Source: Monarcha castaneiventris obscurior
Taxonomy: Eukaryota; Chordata; Aves; Passeriformes; Monarchidae
NCBI GenBank assembly: GCA_026261815.1
Contig: JAMPIT010000511.1
Span: 2,009,001 to 2,073,000, forward strand
Reading direction: 5' to 3'
DNA length: 64,000 nt
The notes beneath the pieces were generated by a model. That model had not been told where the DNA came from and did no database searches. It saw only the letters and a program-made list of their open reading frames with translations. Shown piece by piece: positions 60,556 through 64,000 of this stretch. Position 1 is the stretch's first letter. Every line of letters begins with the position of its first letter. The position numbers and the translations under genes were made by a program.

Positions 60556-61613
60556 ACCCCACTGCGAGGCCCCCAGGCACATCCCCGGGCAGGAACACGT
60601 GTTTCTCCCTCCTGTTTACGAGCTGCAAGTGGGGATCCTCGCCGTGACTCACCGCCCGCAGCCACGGCTCAACCACAACTGTAACTTTCCAGTTTGCCTC
60701 AGAAACAGGGGGGAGGGCAGCATGGAGTGGGAAGAGCTGGAAAATGTTAGGAAAAGGCAGCAAAGTCTCTAAAGAGACCAGAGGAAGCTGAGAAAAACAA
60801 CAAACGGTCTTAGTAGGATACTAAAAATTTAACAAGAATTCCTTTAATTTAATCACAATAAGATTCACCAAGAGGAGGAAGAAACAGAAAGCTTCATCTG
60901 AGTATTTAATGAAAAAATCTTCATACTACGGGCCAGTGCTCCTGCAATTAATTCCCCTTGGTGGAGAGTTTCCATGTGCACCTCTGGAGTCAGAGCTTTC
61001 ACGCCTTGGCATTTGCAGAGGAACCAAAGGGTTGGCGGAGATTAATTCACTTTAATCTTCTGCATCTTCCTCTGATGTTTGTGGCATTGCAGACATTGCA
61101 GACACAGCCACTCCCTGGGATGTCCCAAGCGGAAACACAAGAGGTAGTAGGAGGCTCTGTTGGTGAGAGCAGCATCCATGAGGGCTCCATGTCCCTGTCC
61201 CATGAGACCCCCAAGGTGCTTGCAAGGGAACTTGCAATACGATGTCTGCAGTGGGCAGGGTAACCCTGCCCTGGGCAGTGGGGTGTCACAGCTGGTAAGT
61301 GCTTCTCTTACCCTGCCCTGCAAAAAAAATAAACTCATTCGGGTTTTACGCGGAGAGCAGTTTTTACTGCTGCTGAGCTCAGCCGTGGTGCAGAGCAGCT
61401 TGAGTCAGACAATACAAATGACACATCCTAAACGGCATTTTTAGAGGCTCAAAGCAATCTTGTAAAGATTTTATTTGTATATGAGGCTGCAATGAATAAA
61501 GGAGTTGGCATTGCCGCCTCCACCACCCTCCAGGAGCCCTGTCTGCCTTCCTGAAGGGAACGCGCCAGGGAGCAGCAACTGTGATGCCAGGCCCTTGGTG
61601 CCTGGGCAGCCAT
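60556..61613. other. Intergenic, no gene seen
   Basis: A GC-rich part, then AT-rich (60780-60960), then mixed. No gene or repeat recognised. Confidence 0.5.
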
Positions 61614-61684
61614 GGCACAGTGCTCAGGGCACAGGGCTCAGGGCACAGGACTCAGAGTGTGGGGCTCAGGGCTTGGGGCACAGG
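61614..61684. repeat. 14-bp tandem repeat, about 5 copies
   Basis: Units follow GGCTCAGGGCACAG with some changes (GCTCAGGGCACAGG, GCTCAGGGCACAGG, ACTCAGAGTGTGGG, GCTCAGGGCTTGGG). Confidence 0.75.
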
Positions 61685-62711
61685 CAGATGTGGCTCTGAC
61701 GGGATCTCTTGCTCCCAGTGCTTGGGGAGCAGGGCACCTCTCCCCATCACACTGCAGGTGACAAGGTGCCCTGTTTACAGGCTTGCTGCTTTGAGAAGTA
61801 CCTTAACAGAAACCTACTTTGCATTTAACCATTTTCCTTGGGAAAAAAGCAGGACACAGGGACGGTGAGATGCCAGGGAGGGCTGTTGGGAAGCCCTTGT
61901 CCAGGACAAGATGAAGCAGCTGTGCATTGACTTGCTCTGAGCCTGGCAGCCCCCCGTCATGCCACGCCCAGCTCCCGGGCAGCTCCTGTCCCCCCCAGCC
62001 TTCCCAGCACAAAATCCAATGCTGCCCTTTCCCAGACACCCTTCCCAGGCTGCACACGGTGATTTCACCAGCTAATCCCGGGCAAGTGCTGAACCATTGT
62101 CTGCCCAGCGCTGAGCTAGGATATTATGGCTGGGAAAACATCCTTCCGATCTGCAAGCTATGTGAACAGAACTTGTTTAAAATAGCTACTTTGACAAACA
62201 AACAGAGCCAGCTCCGTTTCCATCAGGATCTCCCCTCCTCAAATATCAACATTTGCGTTTCGGTAACAGGAGATGGCCTTTGGAGCAACCACAGCCGAGG
62301 CCATGCGGCTCCTCACCAGCTTTGCTGGCAAAGGGCAGGAGCAAGGATGATGCTGAACTGCCAATTTGGGCAGTGACAGAATCCCTGGTGCCCCAGTGAG
62401 GCCCTGCCAGCAGCCACTCTCCCTGCCTGGATCGTGGCCCCACAGTGGCCAGAGGCACCTCAGGCACCTCAGGAAGGGGCTGGTGTTCCTGGGTGCATTC
62501 CCTGGGATGGAAAGGAGCATCGCTGTCAGAAAGCCCGTGAACCACAAAGCATCCCGAGGACAGACTTTGAAGCCCACATTGTTTTCATTTGGATGTTATT
62601 ATTAAAAAAGTCACTTGCGTGTTTTCTGGTAAAATGGTTTGCTGCAATGTTTCATGTTCTCCTCCCACTCCAAGATGAACCCGATGGGAGCATACATGGG
62701 GCCTGACTGTG
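61685..62711. other. Intergenic, no gene seen
   Basis: Mixed-composition non-coding DNA. A small tandem AGGCACCTC duplication is at about 62451-62468. No gene seen. Confidence 0.5.
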
Positions 62712-62811
62712 GGGATGGGATGGGATGGGATGGGATGGGATGGGATGGGATGGGATGGGATGGGATGGGATGGGATGGGATGGGATGGGATGGGATGGGA
62801 TGGGATGGGAG
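62712..62811. repeat. (GGGAT)n array, 20 pure copies
   Basis: About 100 bp of uninterrupted GGGAT on the plus strand. It keeps frames open on both strands (GWDGM on plus, SHPIP on minus), which are not genes. Purity suggests recent expansion. It is not the vertebrate telomere hexamer. Confidence 0.98.
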
Positions 62812-64000
62812 GTAGTTGTCTCATCAAAAACCTCTGCAAGTGACCAGGGTGGAGGTGGGGATGACATCCTGGGCATCATGATCTTATCAGGCCTAGTTGA
62901 TGCTGGGTGCCCAACCTGCCATCTCCCAGAGCAGGGCTGAAGCTGAAAAAGGGTAGGAGCTCTCTGGGTTTCCAGTAGCCTTGCTGCAGGCAGTGCAAAG
63001 GCAAAGGGAAGAAGTTCTGTGGAAGAAGAAGAAGGTCTGGTGGCTGGATTAGTGTGCAGCCACTGCTACTGCTCAGGAGGCTGTGGGGTTGGGCCACCCA
63101 CCTGGCAGCACAGCCCTGCATGACCAGCAGAGCTGTCCCCATGGGCAGGGCTATGCTGCAGAGCTGTGTGCCACGGTGCTGCAGAGAATCGGGTTGTATC
63201 TAGAGGTGTTTGATAAAGCCAAACAGTTAGGCTCGTCCAAAAATGAAGCAGCATGGCATTGGGACAGCAAGGAACCTAGAAGTGCTGCCACTGCCTCTCC
63301 AAGACAGTTCTTGAGAGGAAAGGGTGTCCTCTGCTTTGGAAATCACTTTCTCTGGCTTTTAAACCCAGAGGATCCCTGCTTAGCTGGAAACTACCCCTCC
63401 AACAGAGAAAATTAATAATGTCCCAAACACAGTGTGAGAAGCAGCAAGAAGGCCAGCTGGAAGCAGCCTGAGTCCTCTCGGATCCAGGGCCAAGTTCCAT
63501 TTCGCATGACATCAGTGGGTGCTTTGACTGTGATGCCAAAGTAACCAAGGTCTGTCCCGGGTGCAGACAGCTGCCTTCATGGAGAGGAGAAAATCCAGGC
63601 CTCAGGATGGTGCTCCCAGTGCAAACGGTTCCCTCCCTGCTCCTTGTTTTTAGGGATTTGGAGTGTATTGCCCTGAGCCACTGTGCAGGCTGGTCTGTCC
63701 CCAAGCTGTCATGGGGAGAGTGGGATCCACCAGGCCTGTGCAGTCCCATAGCCCAGAGAGCCCCAGCGAAGAGGAGCTGGTTTGGGACTGGGCATCCCCC
63801 TGCCTCTTCTGTTGCTGACCACAGGTGGCAGCCCCAAGGGGCTAGGGAAAACAAGGGGGCTGGCTTGGGGGTGGTGGGTGATTGTGTGGAAAGTCCCTTT
63901 GCCCTTGGGTGAGGGCGAGCGTGGCCATGGGAGATGCTTTCAGCCCTGGGGACTGGGCATGGACTGGCAGAGAGCTGTCCCCAGGGCCTCTCATCCACCC
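62812..64000. other. Window end, no gene seen
   Basis: The 240-codon minus frame at 63276-63998 reaches almost to the window edge but lacks protein-like pattern and is matched by open plus frames in the same GC-rich sequence, so it is not called. Confidence 0.5.

Noticed and set aside
62585..62839. Proline/histidine repeat protein
   Set aside because: Translation of the (GGGAT)n array only.
63276..63998. 240-codon minus frame near the window edge
   Set aside because: No protein-like pattern, no splice sites, and overlapping open plus frames in GC-rich DNA.

Overview
The window looks like vertebrate nuclear DNA, most likely from a bird, possibly a songbird. The evidence is small introns in GC-rich genes, a CpG-rich bidirectional promoter, class II (ERVK-like) retroviral LTRs with TGTGG...CCACA-type ends, simple-sequence tracts, and long stretches without genes. 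The species call is inference; no sequence here names the organism.

There is one clear gene pair, at 10.75-16.65 kb. CDCA8 (borealin, chromosomal passenger complex) runs leftward in ten coding exons (10899-14602, complement; 302 residues). AIRIM (C1orf109, 55LCC AAA-ATPase complex) runs rightward in four coding exons (14726-15883; 209 residues). The start codons are 123 bp apart, head to head inside a CpG-rich block, which is the arrangement I recall for the human pair. The AIRIM exon 2/exon 3 junction fits a very short minor-spliceosome (U12-type) intron.

The left flank (1-10.7 kb) has no recognisable gene. It holds an unusual composite of two oppositely oriented LTRs sharing one primer-binding-site palindrome (3468-4253), an LTR-like segment carrying a (TTTC)n tract (5754-6195), and a solo LTR (9521-10129). 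Right of AIRIM lie two solo LTRs, one with a perfect 6-bp target duplication (18953-19349) and one at about 20067-20585. A 3.3-kb endogenous provirus on the minus strand (26101-29438) has paired LTRs, a 5-bp target duplication, a Lys-type primer site, a gag-like frame broken by one TGA, and an env-like 3' end, with pol missing.

From 29.5 kb to the end I find no gene. That part holds several minisatellites (31 bp at 34.6 kb, about 30 bp at 47.5 kb, 21 bp at 52.2 kb), an alternating CA-rich block (55.8-56.2 kb), a (GGGAT)n array (62.7 kb), and AT-rich blocks with clustered homeodomain/SOX/FOX-like words that could be enhancers. One 68-codon minus-strand frame at 23.25 kb reads like coding sequence but could not be assigned.

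CDCA8 and AIRIM are both needed in proliferating cells (mitotic chromosome segregation; ribosome maturation and replisome turnover), which fits a shared promoter with CCAAT and CHR-like elements.
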